Below, piece by piece: positions 52,895-61,731 of a stretch of DNA of 64,000 nt. The translations under genes and the position numbers were made by a program. Position 1 is the stretch's first letter. Every line of letters starts with the position of its first letter. This DNA is from Gordonibacter sp. Marseille-P4307 (lineage in GTDB: Bacteria > Actinomycetota > Coriobacteriia > Coriobacteriales > Eggerthellaceae). The notes under the pieces are model-generated. The model was not told the origin of the DNA and did not search any database. It worked only from the letters and a program-made list of their open reading frames with translations. Where the stretch lies: positions 124,001 to 188,000 of the forward strand of contig NZ_UWPD01000001.1 of assembly GCF_900604965.1 (NCBI RefSeq), in the 5' to 3' direction.

Positions 52895-54043
52895 TCACCG
52901 TTTCCCATCGCTCTTCCCGCTCGCGACGATATCGCCCAGAACCTCAAGAAAGCGATCGTTTTCCTGCGGCGTTCCGATAGAGACGCGCAGGCAGTTCTCC
53001 AAATAGCGCGTTCGGGAGAAATCGCGCACCAGCACCCCGCACGATAAAAGCCCGCTCCATACAGCGGATGCATCCGCCATGCGCAGCAGGATGAAGTTGG
53101 ATTCGGACGGGAACGCCTCCACACCGTCCATCCGCTTCAGCTGCCGATACACGCGCTCGCGCTCGGCCACGATCTGTTCGATGCCGAACACGAACTCCGA
53201 TCGGTTCTCGTACACCGCGCTTGCGATGGCCTGGGAGATAGCATCGACCGAATAGGGCTGACGGACCTTCTTGTATTCGGATAGAACGCGCACGTTTCCC
53301 AGAAGGTAGCCGACGCGCACCCCGGCCAACGAAAACGCCTTTGAAAACGTCCTCAGTATCACGAGGTTCTCGTAGCTTTCCAGCAAGGGCCGCACCGTTT
53401 TCCGGGAGAATTCGAAGTACGCCTCATCCACCACCACCAAAGCGTCGCTCGCTTCCAGAACGCGGCGAACGAAGCTTTCCGAGACCGTATCGCCCGTGGG
53501 ATTGTTCGGACTGGTCAAGATGGTGAAGTCGACATCTCCTCGCGACAGGCGCGCAACCAGCGCGTCTTCATCCACCTGAAAGTCGGCGCGGCGCGGCACC
53601 TCGACCACGGCCGTGTTGGTAAGCAGGGCGTTGCCTTCGTACACGCTGAACGTCGGAGGGACATTCAGGAAGACGCGCCCCGGCCCTCCCCATGCAAGCG
53701 CCGTATCGAGAAGAAGCTCATCGCCCCCGTTGCCGATAAGAACCTGGTCGCGATCGAGTCCGTTTGCCTGAGCGATGAGATCGCGCAGGCCGTTTGCTAG
53801 AGGATCGGGATAGCGGTTGAGTGGAACCTGCCTGACGGCGCGCATGACCATCGCACGCAGGCCGTCGGGAACGTCGCGCGGATTCTCGTTTGCCGAAACC
53901 ATAACCTCGGCGGGAATGTACTTCGGATCGTACGACACCAGATCGAGCACATGCGGTGCCGGCTTTCGCACGGCCCGCATCTCATCTGTCCCCCGTCGAG
54001 AGGACGATGCGGATGCGAACGCCCTATCGGCCGAATCTTGCAT
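52895..54043 (-). CDS. hisC: Histidinol-phosphate aminotransferase
   Basis: A 382-residue PLP fold type I enzyme with SANENPRDVPDGL, SPNNPTGDTVS, VVVDEAYFEFS and the PLP-lysine motif RTFSKAFSLAGVRVGY. The start at 54043 overlaps hisD by 20 nt and has AGAGGT upstream; an alternative start at 53980 would give a protein 21 residues shorter and better matched to the family N terminus. Confidence 0.95.
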   Translation of the reverse strand: MQDSADRAFASASSSRRGTDEMRAVRKPAPHVLDLVSYDPKYIPAEVMVSANENPRDVPDGLRAMVMRAVRQVPLNRYPDPLANGLRDLIAQANGLDRDQVLIGNGGDELLLDTALAWGGPGRVFLNVPPTFSVYEGNALLTNTAVVEVPRRADFQVDEDALVARLSRGDVDFTILTSPNNPTGDTVSESFVRRVLEASDALVVVDEAYFEFSRKTVRPLLESYENLVILRTFSKAFSLAGVRVGYLLGNVRVLSEYKKVRQPYSVDAISQAIASAVYENRSEFVFGIEQIVAERERVYRQLKRMDGVEAFPSESNFILLRMADASAVWSGLLSCGVLVRDFSRTRYLENCLRVSIGTPQENDRFLEVLGDIVASGKSDGKR

Positions 54044-55325
54044 CGTAGACCTCTTTTCTCAACTCGACGCTGCGCGCGTGGGCCCAAAGCCCCTCGTGAT
54101 GCGCGATAACGCTCACCGCTTCGGCGTCGAACGCCAGCGCCTCGGGCGAATACTGGATGATGCTCGACTTCTTGACGAACTCCTCCACCGCCAGAGGAGA
54201 CGAGAACCGAGCCGTACCCCCGGTGGGAAGCGTATGGTTCGGACCCGCCACGTAATCCCCCACCGCCTCGGGCGTCCACTCGCCCAAAAATATCGCACCG
54301 GCGTGCCTGATGGCGCCCAAAGAATCCATGGGGTTTTCAATATGCAGCTCGAGGTGCTCGGGAGCGATGACGTTGGCCGCCTCCAGCGCCTGTGCAAGCG
54401 TCCGGCATATCACCACAAGGCCTTGGTCGTTCATAGATGCCGAGGTGATGTCGGCGCGGGTCGAATCCTTCATATGCTCGGCGATCGCACCCTCCACGCG
54501 ATCCGCGTAATCCTGCGAGAACGTCACCAGGTAACAGGTTGCCAGCGGATCGTGCTCGGCCTGGGCCATAAGGTCGATGGCCACCAGACGCGGGTCGGCC
54601 GTTTCATCGGCCACCACCAGCACCTCCGAGGGCCCGGCAACCATATCGATGCCCACATCGCCCGACACCAGCTGCTTGGCTGCGGCAACGAAGGCGTTTC
54701 CCGGGCCGGTGATCTTATCGACCGGAGCGATGGACTCGGTTCCGTAGGCAAGCGCGGCCACCGCCTGAGCGCCGCCGACCGAGTATATCTCGGTGATGCC
54801 CGCCAACCGGCATGCTTCGAGAACGGCGGAATCGAGCGAGCCGTCCTTAGTGGGGGGCGTAACCGCCACGATGCGCTTCACGCCCGCAACCGAAGCGGGG
54901 ATGGCGTTCATGAGAAGCGTGGAAGGATACAGCGCGCGGCCTCCCGGCACGTAGATGCCCACGGAATCGAGCGGAGTGACCTTCGCCCCCACGATCGCGC
55001 CGTCGGGTCTCGTGACAAACCAGCTCTGTTCGACCTGACGCTCGTGAAACTCCCTGATCTGCCGGGCAGCATGCTGAAGCGCGGCGGATATACGAGGATC
55101 CACCGCAGCCAGGGCCGCATCGATCGTTTCTTGGGGCACGCGAAACGATTCGAGGGCGACCCCGTCGAAACGCTCTGTGTATTCGGACAGGGCCGCATCG
55201 CCGCGCTCGCGCACGTCTTCCACGATCGAAGCGGCGGCGGTCATGGCCTGGGCGTTAAACGCGCTTTTCCTCTCGAGGTGCTTGTTTGAAAACGACTCGT
55301 CGGCGGCAAGGACGATTCGACGCAT
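54024..55325 (-). CDS. hisD: Histidinol dehydrogenase
   Basis: A 433-residue HisD with [48 protein letters not shown] and [20 protein letters not shown]. It catalyses the last two oxidations to histidine. The start is 1 nt after the hisZG stop (TAACATG). Confidence 0.97.
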   Translation of the reverse strand: MRRIVLAADESFSNKHLERKSAFNAQAMTAAASIVEDVRERGDAALSEYTERFDGVALESFRVPQETIDAALAAVDPRISAALQHAARQIREFHERQVEQSWFVTRPDGAIVGAKVTPLDSVGIYVPGGRALYPSTLLMNAIPASVAGVKRIVAVTPPTKDGSLDSAVLEACRLAGITEIYSVGGAQAVAALAYGTESIAPVDKITGPGNAFVAAAKQLVSGDVGIDMVAGPSEVLVVADETADPRLVAIDLMAQAEHDPLATCYLVTFSQDYADRVEGAIAEHMKDSTRADITSASMNDQGLVVICRTLAQALEAANVIAPEHLELHIENPMDSLGAIRHAGAIFLGEWTPEAVGDYVAGPNHTLPTGGTARFSSPLAVEEFVKKSSIIQYSPEALAFDAEAVSVIAHHEGLWAHARSVELRKEVYDARFGR

Positions 55326-55326
55326 G

Positions 55327-57000
55327 TTATTCCCCTTTCCTCACATCGGTTGATCCGGCGGTTACGCCCAGCTCTCGTGCACAAGCGACTCTCGATAGGT
55401 CGGCTGCCAGCCCCCTTACGCGTCCGTCGGTGCGAAACGCCCCGTCGTTGGCGAAAAACCGAGCCGTTGACGACAGCACCTCGTCCGTTACGACAAGGTT
55501 GTTCTCTTTGAGGGTGGCGCCCGTCGCCGTAATATCGACGATGCACTCCGACAACCCCGTCAGAGGGCCCAGCTCGATATTGCCGTGCAGCTTGACAATT
55601 TCCACCTGCGTTCCAGCTCGCGCGAAGTGCGCTGCGGCGATACTCGGATACTTCGTAGCCACGCGCAGCGAACCGTGCCTGCGGTAGCGAGCGGCCAGGG
55701 CCTCTTCGGAACCCGCCAGTTGGGCGACGACGAACCTGCAGCTGCCGAAACGAAGATCGGCCAGCTTCACCACGCTCGCCTCCGACTCGATGAGGGAATC
55801 GGCCCCGCAGATTCCGCAATCCGCAGCCCCCAACTCGACGAACACCGGAGCATCGGTGGGCCTCACGATGATGTATTCCACGCCGGGATTCTTCACTATG
55901 AGCGCGCGCCCCGGATCATCGAGGCCCGTGACGTCCAGACCGGCCTCGGCAAGCGCCGCAACCGATTCTTCGTACAGCGAGCCTTTGGGAACCGCGATCC
56001 TGAGGGGACGGCCCCCAGATGCGGACGGCGCGGACGCAGACAGCGCATCCTCCAGGAAGAACGCGAATCCCGCCGCAGGTCGCGAATCGCCGTAAACGGC
56101 CAGCAGATCGTCGTAGCGGCCACCGCCGCCCAAAGACGAGCCCAGACTCGGGCAGAACGCCTCGAACACCGCGCCCGTGTAATAGTCGAACGCGCTCATC
56201 ACGGAGAAATCGACCACGAGGCGCGCACCCAAACCGGCTTCGACCAGAAGGTCGAAGGTCTCCTGCAGATCGTCCAATCCATCCGAGCACCCCAGCGGCT
56301 CGGCCAGTTCCCTCACCTCATCGATCGCCTCGCGGCCCCCTCGAATCGAAGCAAGGCTGCCGATGGCCCGCGCGAAAACCGGTGCGACCTCGTAAGGATC
56401 GGGAAAAGCCGTCAGCTGCTCGATGGCCACGAAATCGGAGGAATGAAACGCCTCGAGCACCCGATCGATCCAGAGGCGCGGCGCCCTGCTGTTTGCAAGC
56501 ATGGATCGCAGCACCGAAACGGTGGCCAGCGAGATCGAGAAATCGACCACGCCCGACGCTTCGAGCGATCGGGCGAACAGCTCGATCACTTCGGCATCGG
56601 CCTGCGGGCCGCTCTCTCCGATGCACTCGACGCCCACCTGCGTGCGCTCGCGCTCGGCGGCCGATGAGATACCGCCGGTTTCACGGAATATCCTCTGGGA
56701 ATAGCGGAAGCGAAACGGGCCGGGCCGACCCTTCAACCTGGTGGCGCACATACGCGCAACCTGCAGCGTAACGTCGGGTCGCATGGTGACCAAAGCGCCG
56801 TTGCCGTCGAAGAACTTAAACGACGAAAGCTCCATGCGGGCACCCATCTGCATGACCCGGGCATGCTCGAGCGTAGGGGTTTCTATGAGCTCGTAGCCGC
56901 GCGCGGCGAACCCGTCCTGAACGTTGCGCAGGACCCGTTCGCGCTTCGACGCCTCGTCCGTAAGGACGTCGCGAAATCCCGAAGGCGTAACAACCTCCAT
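55327..57000 (-). CDS. HisZ-HisG fusion: ATP phosphoribosyltransferase regulatory + catalytic
   Basis: A 557-residue fusion. Residues 1 to about 318 are HisZ, a histidyl-tRNA-synthetase-like regulator (TPSGFRDVL, GPFRFRYSQRIFRE, GGGGRYDDLLAVYG). A short Ser/Ala linker follows. From about 329 to the end is the short-form catalytic HisG (LRIAVPKGSLYEESV, VATKYPSIAAAHF, and the PRPP loop DITATGATLKENNL). Normally these are two separate genes and the proteins form a hetero-octamer. It performs the first, feedback-controlled step of histidine synthesis and heads the operon. No frameshift or stop interrupts the junction at about 56016. Confidence 0.93.
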   Translation of the reverse strand: MEVVTPSGFRDVLTDEASKRERVLRNVQDGFAARGYELIETPTLEHARVMQMGARMELSSFKFFDGNGALVTMRPDVTLQVARMCATRLKGRPGPFRFRYSQRIFRETGGISSAAERERTQVGVECIGESGPQADAEVIELFARSLEASGVVDFSISLATVSVLRSMLANSRAPRLWIDRVLEAFHSSDFVAIEQLTAFPDPYEVAPVFARAIGSLASIRGGREAIDEVRELAEPLGCSDGLDDLQETFDLLVEAGLGARLVVDFSVMSAFDYYTGAVFEAFCPSLGSSLGGGGRYDDLLAVYGDSRPAAGFAFFLEDALSASAPSASGGRPLRIAVPKGSLYEESVAALAEAGLDVTGLDDPGRALIVKNPGVEYIIVRPTDAPVFVELGAADCGICGADSLIESEASVVKLADLRFGSCRFVVAQLAGSEEALAARYRRHGSLRVATKYPSIAAAHFARAGTQVEIVKLHGNIELGPLTGLSECIVDITATGATLKENNLVVTDEVLSSTARFFANDGAFRTDGRVRGLAADLSRVACARELGVTAGSTDVRKGE

Positions 57001-57019
57001 AGAGAGCCCCTTTCGATCG

Positions 57020-57075
57020 TGCTTCGTGCAGATACTTTAGCACGATATAGTAATAAAGCACTCGTGCCGTAGGGG
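57020..57075. promoter_or_regulatory. Possible his operon promoter/operator region
   Basis: This AT-rich patch upstream of hisZG has several GCAC/GTGC elements: GCACGA (57040-57045) pairing with TCGTGC (57062-57067), and CGTGCTTCGTGC at 57018-57029. On the minus strand TATTAC or TACTAT could serve as -10. It may be the his control site, but I cannot assign a regulator. Confidence 0.3.
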
Positions 57076-57105
57076 GTTCGCAGGTTCCACATAACAGGAT
57101 CCAAG

Positions 57106-57145
57106 GAAAACATCCGGCCTCCCGTCCCGAAGGGCGGAAGACCGG
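57106..57145 (-). terminator. Hairpin terminator after gatB
   Basis: On the minus strand a GC-rich stem (CCGGTCTTCCG at 57145-57135 with CGGGAGGCCGG at 57124-57114, with G-T pairs) is followed by ATGTTTTCC. It lies 33 nt past the gatB stop and separates gatCAB from the his operon. Confidence 0.75.
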
Positions 57146-57177
57146 TTCTTGGCGCAATCTCGGTTTCGCGACGCAGC

Positions 57178-58740
57178 CTATCCCAGCTTTGATGCGAGGA
57201 TCTCGTTGATGACCTTGGGATTGCCCTGGCCTTTCATGGCCTTCATGCACTGTCCGACGAAAAAGCCCATGAGCCCGACCTTCCCCCCGCGGTACTGCTC
57301 GACCTTGTCGGGATTGTCGGAAAGCACCCGATCGATCACGGCTTCGATGGCCCCGGTGTCGGATACCTGCTTCATTCCGCGCTCTTCGACGATGACCGCG
57401 GGGTCCTTATCCTCTTCGAGGACGGCAGAAAACACCTCTTTGACCTGCTTGGACGATATCGCGTTCGATGCCGCCAAATCGACCAGCTGCACCGCGCGCC
57501 GAGGAGTGAGCAGATGAATCGAAACGCCCGCGTTCACCGACGCGGTCACATCGTTCAAGGCCAGATTGACAAGCGGCTTTGCCAGATCGGCCGCCTTGTC
57601 TCCCGCCTGCGCCATCGCGCCCTCGAAGAACTCAACCGTGAAGTCGTTTTCCACCACATGGCGCGCATCGTAGGACGACAACCCGTATGCGCGCTCGAAA
57701 CGGGCCGCCTTCTGATCGGGCAATTCGGGAAGCTTCCTGCGCACGCTCTCGATGAACTCGTCGGACAGGTCGTAAGGAGCCAGATCGGGCTCGGGGAACA
57801 GGCGGTAGTCGTCGGCCGTCTCCTTCGTGCGCATCACGATGGTGTGCTTGAGCGACGGATCCCAATGACGCGTCTCCTGGTAGATCCGACCTCCCTCTTC
57901 AAGCACTTCGGCCTGACGGCAGATCTCGTACAGAAGCCCGTCGTGCAGCGATTTGAAGCTGTTGAGGTTCTTCAGCTCGGTTTTCGTACCGAACTTCTCG
58001 GTTCCGCGACGGCGCAGCGAGATATTGCCGTCGCAGCGCAGGGAGCCCTCCTCCATCGAGCAGTCGGAAATGCCGATGGCAAGGTAGATCTGGCGCAGCT
58101 TCTGCATGAACAGGCGCGCCTCTTCGGGCGTGCGCAAATCGGGTTCGGTGACCAGCTCGATAAGCGGCGTGCCGGCGCGATTGTAGTCAACCAGGGAGTG
58201 GGTGGCGCCCGCAATGCGCCCCTCGCCGCCGCCCACGTGGTTCATCTTGCCCGCGTCTTCCTCCATATGGATGCGCGTGATCCCCACATGGGCCACGTAC
58301 CCGTCGGCCGTTCGACGGATGTTTTCCGCCTCGTCGCCTGCAGAAAGGCGATCGAGACGGTAGCGCTCGCCCGCCGCCTTCCCATCGACCTGCAGATCCA
58401 GATGGCCCCGCATGCAAAACGCCACGGGGCCCTGCGTGGTCTGGAAGTTCTTGGCCATGTCGGGGTACATGTAGTTCTTGCGGTAGAACATCGAGCGTTT
58501 CTCGATATCGCAGTTGGTGGCAAGCCCCGCCAGCACGATGGATTCGATGGCCGCCTTGTTGGGTACGGGAAGCGCCCCGGGCAGACCCAGGCACACCGGA
58601 CAGGTGTGCGTGTTCGGATCGGCGCCGAACTCAAGCTTGCATCCGCAGAACATCTTGGTGGTAAGGGTGGTCAGCTCGGCGTGTACCTCCAAGCCGATAA
58701 CCGCCTCCCAATCCTCCAGGACCTCTTCGAGCTTCTTCAC
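57178..58740 (-). CDS. gatB: Asp-tRNA(Asn)/Glu-tRNA(Gln) amidotransferase subunit B
   Basis: A 520-residue GatB: AVIGLEVHAELTTLTKM-type start (here EAVIGLEVHAELTTLTTKMF), zinc Cys groups (FCGC, CPVCLG), RKNYMYPDMAKNF and the C-terminal YqeY-like tail (QCMKAMKGQGNPKVINEILA). It forms Gln-tRNA or Asn-tRNA from the misacylated forms. It follows gatA by 2 nt. Confidence 0.97.
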   Translation of the reverse strand: MKKLEEVLEDWEAVIGLEVHAELTTLTTKMFCGCKLEFGADPNTHTCPVCLGLPGALPVPNKAAIESIVLAGLATNCDIEKRSMFYRKNYMYPDMAKNFQTTQGPVAFCMRGHLDLQVDGKAAGERYRLDRLSAGDEAENIRRTADGYVAHVGITRIHMEEDAGKMNHVGGGEGRIAGATHSLVDYNRAGTPLIELVTEPDLRTPEEARLFMQKLRQIYLAIGISDCSMEEGSLRCDGNISLRRRGTEKFGTKTELKNLNSFKSLHDGLLYEICRQAEVLEEGGRIYQETRHWDPSLKHTIVMRTKETADDYRLFPEPDLAPYDLSDEFIESVRRKLPELPDQKAARFERAYGLSSYDARHVVENDFTVEFFEGAMAQAGDKAADLAKPLVNLALNDVTASVNAGVSIHLLTPRRAVQLVDLAASNAISSKQVKEVFSAVLEEDKDPAVIVEERGMKQVSDTGAIEAVIDRVLSDNPDKVEQYRGGKVGLMGFFVGQCMKAMKGQGNPKVINEILASKLG

Positions 58741-58742
58741 TG

Positions 58743-60230
58743 CTACTCGCCTGCCCTTCCGACGAAATCCGGCGCCGTGCCGACAACCGGGTAGACGGTT
58801 TCCAACGCCGCGGCCACGCGCAGCATGTTCTCATCTTTGAACTGGGGAGAAATGATCTGGATTCCCACCGGCATCCCCTCGTTGCGCGTAAGCGGCAACG
58901 GAAAGCTCATACCGCCCGTGCCCGCGATGTTCACCGAAATGGTGAACATGTCGGTGAGGTACATCGAAGTGGGATCGCTCAGCTCGCCCAGCTTGAAGGC
59001 GGTCTTCGGCGCGACGGGCGCGACGATCGCGTCCACCTTCTCGTAAGCGCGGCGGTAATCCTGCGTGATAAGGGTGCGGACCTGCTGGGCGGGATAGTAG
59101 TACGTATCGTACACGCCGGCTGAAAGCAGATAGCTGCCCAGCATGATGCGACGGCGCGCTTCGGGACCGAAGCCCGTGGCCCGGCTGGCCTCGTACTGCG
59201 AGCCGAGGTCTCGGTGACCCGGATCGCAGTAACCGTAGCGCACAGAGTCGAACCGTGCGAGATTCGAATACGCCTCGCAGGGCCCCAAAACATAGTAGGC
59301 GCTCATCGCGGCCTGAGCGTTGGGCAAATCGACCTCGACGATGAGGGCGCCCAGATTCTCCAATTCGCGGATCGCATCCTCGATGCGCTCTTTCACCAAC
59401 GGATCGAGGCCGCGCGCCTCCATGAACGCGGGAACCACGCCCACCTTCATGCCGCGCACGCCCTCGTCCAGGTTCGCCGTGAAGTCGGTGGCGATATCCT
59501 GGCTGGTCACGTCCAGCCGATCTCGCCCTGAAATGGCATTCAGAACGAGTGCGGCGTCGCGCACGCTGCGGGCGAAGGGACCCACCTGGTCAAGCGAGCT
59601 TCCGAAGGCAACGACGCCGTAGCGCGAGACCACGCCGTACGAGGGCTTCACGGCAACGGTGCCCGTGAAGCTGCCCGGCTGGCGAATCGATCCGCCGGTA
59701 TCGGAACCCAGCGCGACCACGGCCATGCCCGCGGCAACCGCCGCGGCCGAGCCGCCCGACGAGCCCCCGGGGACGCACTCGAGATTCCAGGGGTTGCGCG
59801 TGGCCCCGAACGCGGAAGACTCGGTGGTCGAACCGAATGCGAATTCGTCCATGTTCACTTTGCCCAGAGGGATCGAACCCGCGTCGAGTGCGCGCTGCAC
59901 GCACGTGGCGGTGTAGGGAGACACGTAGTTTTCCAACATGCGACTCGCGCAGGTGGTATGCGTGCCCAGAAGGTTCAGGTTGTCCTTGAACGCGATGGGA
60001 ACGCCCGCCAGAACCCCCAGCTCGCCGAAGCGTCCCTTGGCGATGGCATCGTCGACTTGCGCCGCCTTCGCGTACGCTTTGTCCTCGGTAAGCTCGAGAA
60101 ACGAACGGACTTCGGAGTCGTATCGCGCGATATGGGAAAACGCCCGATCCGTCAGCTCTTTCGCGCTGAACTCCCCGGAGGAGAGCCCTCGGCGAACATC
60201 GGCGATGCCCATGATCTCGACGCGCTGCAT
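58743..60230 (-). CDS. gatA: Asp-tRNA(Asn)/Glu-tRNA(Gln) amidotransferase subunit A
   Basis: A 495-residue amidase-signature enzyme with the Lys-cisSer-Ser triad: Lys in VPIAFKDNLNLLG, Ser in PGGSSGGSAAAVAAG and Ser in LGSDTGGSIRQPGSF. It frees ammonia from glutamine for GatB. The ATG at 60230 overlaps the gatC stop (TGATG); the frame is open further upstream. Confidence 0.97.
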   Translation of the reverse strand: MQRVEIMGIADVRRGLSSGEFSAKELTDRAFSHIARYDSEVRSFLELTEDKAYAKAAQVDDAIAKGRFGELGVLAGVPIAFKDNLNLLGTHTTCASRMLENYVSPYTATCVQRALDAGSIPLGKVNMDEFAFGSTTESSAFGATRNPWNLECVPGGSSGGSAAAVAAGMAVVALGSDTGGSIRQPGSFTGTVAVKPSYGVVSRYGVVAFGSSLDQVGPFARSVRDAALVLNAISGRDRLDVTSQDIATDFTANLDEGVRGMKVGVVPAFMEARGLDPLVKERIEDAIRELENLGALIVEVDLPNAQAAMSAYYVLGPCEAYSNLARFDSVRYGYCDPGHRDLGSQYEASRATGFGPEARRRIMLGSYLLSAGVYDTYYYPAQQVRTLITQDYRRAYEKVDAIVAPVAPKTAFKLGELSDPTSMYLTDMFTISVNIAGTGGMSFPLPLTRNEGMPVGIQIISPQFKDENMLRVAAALETVYPVVGTAPDFVGRAGE

Positions 60231-60541
60231 CAGCGATCGCCCCCTTCGCCCAGAATCGAGGGGATGAGGAAGCACCCGTCTTGCTGCCTGGGAGCGTTGG
60301 ACAGGGCTTCTTCCTGCGTGAAACCCGCCTCTTCCTCATCGTCGCGCATGACGTTGGAAAGCCCCCCGATGGGATGAAACGTCGGCTCGACGCCGTCCAG
60401 ATCGTACTCGGTGATGGGTCGAAGGCTGTCGATGATACTGTTCAGATCCTCCGTCATCGGAGGTATTTCGTCGTCGGTTAAACGGATGCGTGCGTATTCC
60501 GCAATCGCGCGCACATCATGCTCGGACACGTGCTGCGTCAT
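60230..60541 (-). CDS. gatC: Asp-tRNA(Asn)/Glu-tRNA(Gln) amidotransferase subunit C
   Basis: A 103-residue GatC with the usual AIAEYARIRLTDDEI, LNSIIDSLRPITEYD and the C-terminal DGCFLIPSIL. It holds GatA and GatB together. First gene of the gatCAB operon. Confidence 0.95.
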   Translation of the reverse strand: MTQHVSEHDVRAIAEYARIRLTDDEIPPMTEDLNSIIDSLRPITEYDLDGVEPTFHPIGGLSNVMRDDEEEAGFTQEEALSNAPRQQDGCFLIPSILGEGGDR

Positions 60542-60762
60542 GGATGCGAACCTGCTTTCATCTTGCGGCGAGGCGGCGAACCGATCGATTCGGACGGCGT
60601 CTTCCCGCTCCCTCTTGGATCATCGGACTATGATAGCAAAAGCCGCGGGACGCACCCGCCGCCCCTTGCTGCGGTTTGGGAAAAAGCGGCGGCATCGAGG
60701 ATAATGAGAAAGGCGGTGCATCCGCCTCTGGATTCGGGAAACGACGAGAGGAGAGCCATCCG

Positions 60763-61683
60763 GTGGAAGCGTTCGAGTTCCCGCTGTACGACACATGCAA
60801 CCTTATCCAGTCCGACCTGGCGGCCGATACGCTCGCGTCGTCGCTTGAACTGGCCCGATGCTACGAGCTTCTGTTTTCGCGAACCAACCCCGCAAGCGAG
60901 CTGTTCCAGGTGAACGCGCACGCGGGATCGACCGTTTCCGTCAGCCGCCAACTGGCCGAACTCGTTTCCGACGCACTGGGCTACTGCGAGGAATCGGGCG
61001 GGTTGTTCGACATCACGATGGGCACCGCCGTGCGCCTCTGGAACTTCAAGGCGAAAACCCTCCCCGATAAACGGCTGCTGGCCGATGCCGTCGGCCATGT
61101 TGGCTACGAAACGATAAGCTGCACCCCCGCATCGATCCGCATAGGCGATCCGGATGCGTCAATCGACCTGGGCGGCATCGCGAAAGGATGGATCGCCGAC
61201 GGGATCCTGGATTGGCTGGAGCAGGCCGGAGGGCGCCACAACCTGGTCAACCTCGGAGGAAACGTCGCGGTGCGCGGAGGCAAAGAGAACGGATCGCCCT
61301 GGAGGATAGGCCTGAGACAACCCGCCCCCTCTTCGGAAACACCCTCCCAAAGCTCGTTCGCCGTCATCGAGATCGACTCCGGATCGGTGGTTACCAGCGG
61401 CATATACGAGCGCGCATTCGAGTGCAACGGAAGCGTCTACCACCACATCCTCGACCCGAGTACCGGCATGCCCGCCCGAACCGACGTAGTGAGCGCCAGC
61501 GTGGTGTCGAAGCGCTCGCTTGACGGCGACGGGTACTCGACCGCCTTGATACTCATGGGGGCCGACCGCGCCCTGCAGTTCGCCGAAGCCCACCCCCGCA
61601 TCGAAGCGGTGCTGGTCACCGACGAAGGCGACGTGCTGGCCACATCGGGAATCGGACGCGACTACGCGTTTCGCATGCTGTAG
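60763..61683 (+). CDS. apbE: FAD:protein FMN transferase (ApbE)
   Basis: A 306-residue ApbE with DLGGIAKGWIAD, NLVNLGGNVAVRG, the Thr/Ser site IDSGSVVTSGIYERAFECNG and HHILDPSTGMPA. It attaches FMN to a Thr or Ser of client flavoproteins. No signal peptide or lipobox is seen, unlike most ApbE proteins. The GTG at 60763 (AGGAGAG upstream) is chosen; a longer frame from 60676 also lacks a signal. Divergent from gatC. Confidence 0.9.
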   Translation: MEAFEFPLYDTCNLIQSDLAADTLASSLELARCYELLFSRTNPASELFQVNAHAGSTVSVSRQLAELVSDALGYCEESGGLFDITMGTAVRLWNFKAKTLPDKRLLADAVGHVGYETISCTPASIRIGDPDASIDLGGIAKGWIADGILDWLEQAGGRHNLVNLGGNVAVRGGKENGSPWRIGLRQPAPSSETPSQSSFAVIEIDSGSVVTSGIYERAFECNGSVYHHILDPSTGMPARTDVVSASVVSKRSLDGDGYSTALILMGADRALQFAEAHPRIEAVLVTDEGDVLATSGIGRDYAFRML

Positions 61684-61731
61684 GGAACCGCACTTCGTGC
61701 GCACACGACGGCGCCCGTCAAGCGATCCGCC

